Shown here one piece after another: positions 24,451 through 24,701 of a stretch of 24,701 nt of DNA (position 1 is the stretch's first letter; each line of letters opens with the position of its first letter). Source of the DNA: Bacillota bacterium. GTDB lineage: Bacteria; Eremiobacterota; SpSt-956; JAKJGF01. The notes under the pieces are model-generated. The model was not told where the DNA came from. It worked only from the letters and a program-made list of their open reading frames with translations, and made no database searches. The stretch covers positions 1 to 24,701 of the forward strand of contig JAKPQU010000513.1 of assembly GCA_029555925.1 (NCBI GenBank), read 5' to 3'. The position numbers and the translations under genes are program-made.

Positions 24451-24516
24451 GTAACGCGTAACGCGTAACGCGTGACGGGAGGAAAACCTGTTATATGTTT
24501 ATGGTCAGGTCAGTAA
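24451..24516 (-). repeat. Dispersed element, copy C (half element) with GTRACGN heptads
   Basis: Read on the minus strand it begins TTACTGACCTGACCATAA (24499-24516), one mismatch from the copy A/B arm, and stays alignable with copy B through the TTCCTC and CGT-ACGCGTTACG blocks. The heptads are at 24451, 24458, 24465 and 24472. The second arm is not recognisable. Confidence 0.8.
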
Positions 24517-24525
24517 TATAACAGG
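24487..24525. repeat. 10-bp inverted repeat around the copy C arm
   Basis: CCTGTTATAT (24487-24496) and ATATAACAGG (24516-24525) are exact complements separated by 19 nt, enclosing most of the copy C arm. Confidence 0.6.
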
Positions 24526-24604
24526 CAGTTTATATAAATAATTTATAATGAAGGATTTTCCCCGGTCTCTTTAGAATTTTTTCTCAAACTCTATATTTCA
24601 TGTG

Positions 24605-24632
24605 TTGACCGGCACATACATATTATTATAGT
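24605..24632 (+). promoter_or_regulatory. Possible plus-strand promoter toward the right edge
   Basis: TTGACC (24605-24610, 5/6) and TATAGT (24627-24632, 5/6) are 16 nt apart. No gene is visible before the edge, so its target would lie outside the window. Confidence 0.3.
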
Positions 24633-24664
24633 TAGTTTCATAACTATCCATAAATAATGACCTC

Positions 24665-24692
24665 GTAATGCGTAAAGCGTAATGCGTGATGC
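24665..24692. repeat. GTRANNN heptad array at right edge
   Basis: Four heptads at 24665, 24672, 24679 and 24686 (GTAATGC, GTAAAGC, GTAATGC, GTGATGC) in strict 7-bp phase. Confidence 0.85.
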
Positions 24693-24701
24693 GCAGGGAT
24701 T

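Larger units (their letters stand above)
24178..24701. other. Gene-free 524-bp region upstream of lepA
   Basis: No coding frame is supported here. The region holds the lepA promoter and dyad, a GATT-phased repeat, repeat copy C with heptads, a 10-bp inverted repeat, a possible plus-strand promoter and a terminal heptad array. The next gene must lie beyond the window. Confidence 0.7.

Noticed and set aside
15696..24692. CRISPR arrays
   Set aside because: Units are 7 bp with no 25-40 bp spacers, and no cas gene is present.

Overview
The window is AT-rich bacterial DNA, and nearly every gene is on the minus strand. DapF (diaminopimelate peptidoglycan), a homodimeric pyruvate:ferredoxin oxidoreductase, HemW, LepA, a cyanobacterial/plant-like GlgC and a CDP-deoxysugar cluster point to a free-living, probably anaerobic bacterium that makes a DAP-type wall, stores glycogen and carries a surface glycan. 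I cannot name the phylum. No rRNA, tRNA, transposase or CRISPR array is visible.

Layout from left to right. Positions 1-1661 hold the N-terminal part of a parallel beta-helix protein that runs off the left edge. Next come kup (K+ uptake) and a promoter-rich leader. From 3775 to 15688 there is one tightly packed minus-strand run, transcribed right to left: CDP-glucose 4,6-dehydratase, MazE-like antitoxin, a MazF-like domain fused in frame to RfbH (CDP-4-keto-6-deoxyglucose 3-dehydrase), NAD-dependent epimerase/reductase, acetolactate-synthase-like TPP enzyme, HAD phosphatase, NeuB-like synthase, KduD-like SDR, radical SAM/SPASM protein, GtrB/ArnC-like glycosyltransferase, HAD-IIA phosphatase and dapF. 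Then follow nifJ (minus), a divergent regulatory region, glgC (plus), hemW and lepA (both minus).

The sugar genes fit a route to a CDP-3,6-dideoxyhexose that may be branched at C-4 by a YerE-type TPP enzyme, as in yersiniose. The NeuB-like, HAD and KduD-like genes suggest a second sugar of the ulosonic acid type. The first (cytidylyltransferase) and E3 reductase steps of the dideoxyhexose route are not in the window.

Three things stand out. (1) A toxin-antitoxin pair lies inside the sugar operon, and its MazF-like toxin is fused to the full-length RfbH enzyme, with the key MazF residues and the RfbH Fe-S cysteines all retained. (2) The intergenic spaces carry arrays of period-7 repeats that mostly fit the rule GTRANNN. 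They are often arranged head-to-head as hairpins between genes, provide stop codons for lepA and hemW, and lie where a Shine-Dalgarno would be expected before rfbG and hemW. (3) A roughly 90-100 bp inverted-repeat element with arms resembling TTACTGACCTGAGCATAA occurs in the 5' leaders of kup and glgC, with degraded copies upstream of lepA and between lepA and hemW.
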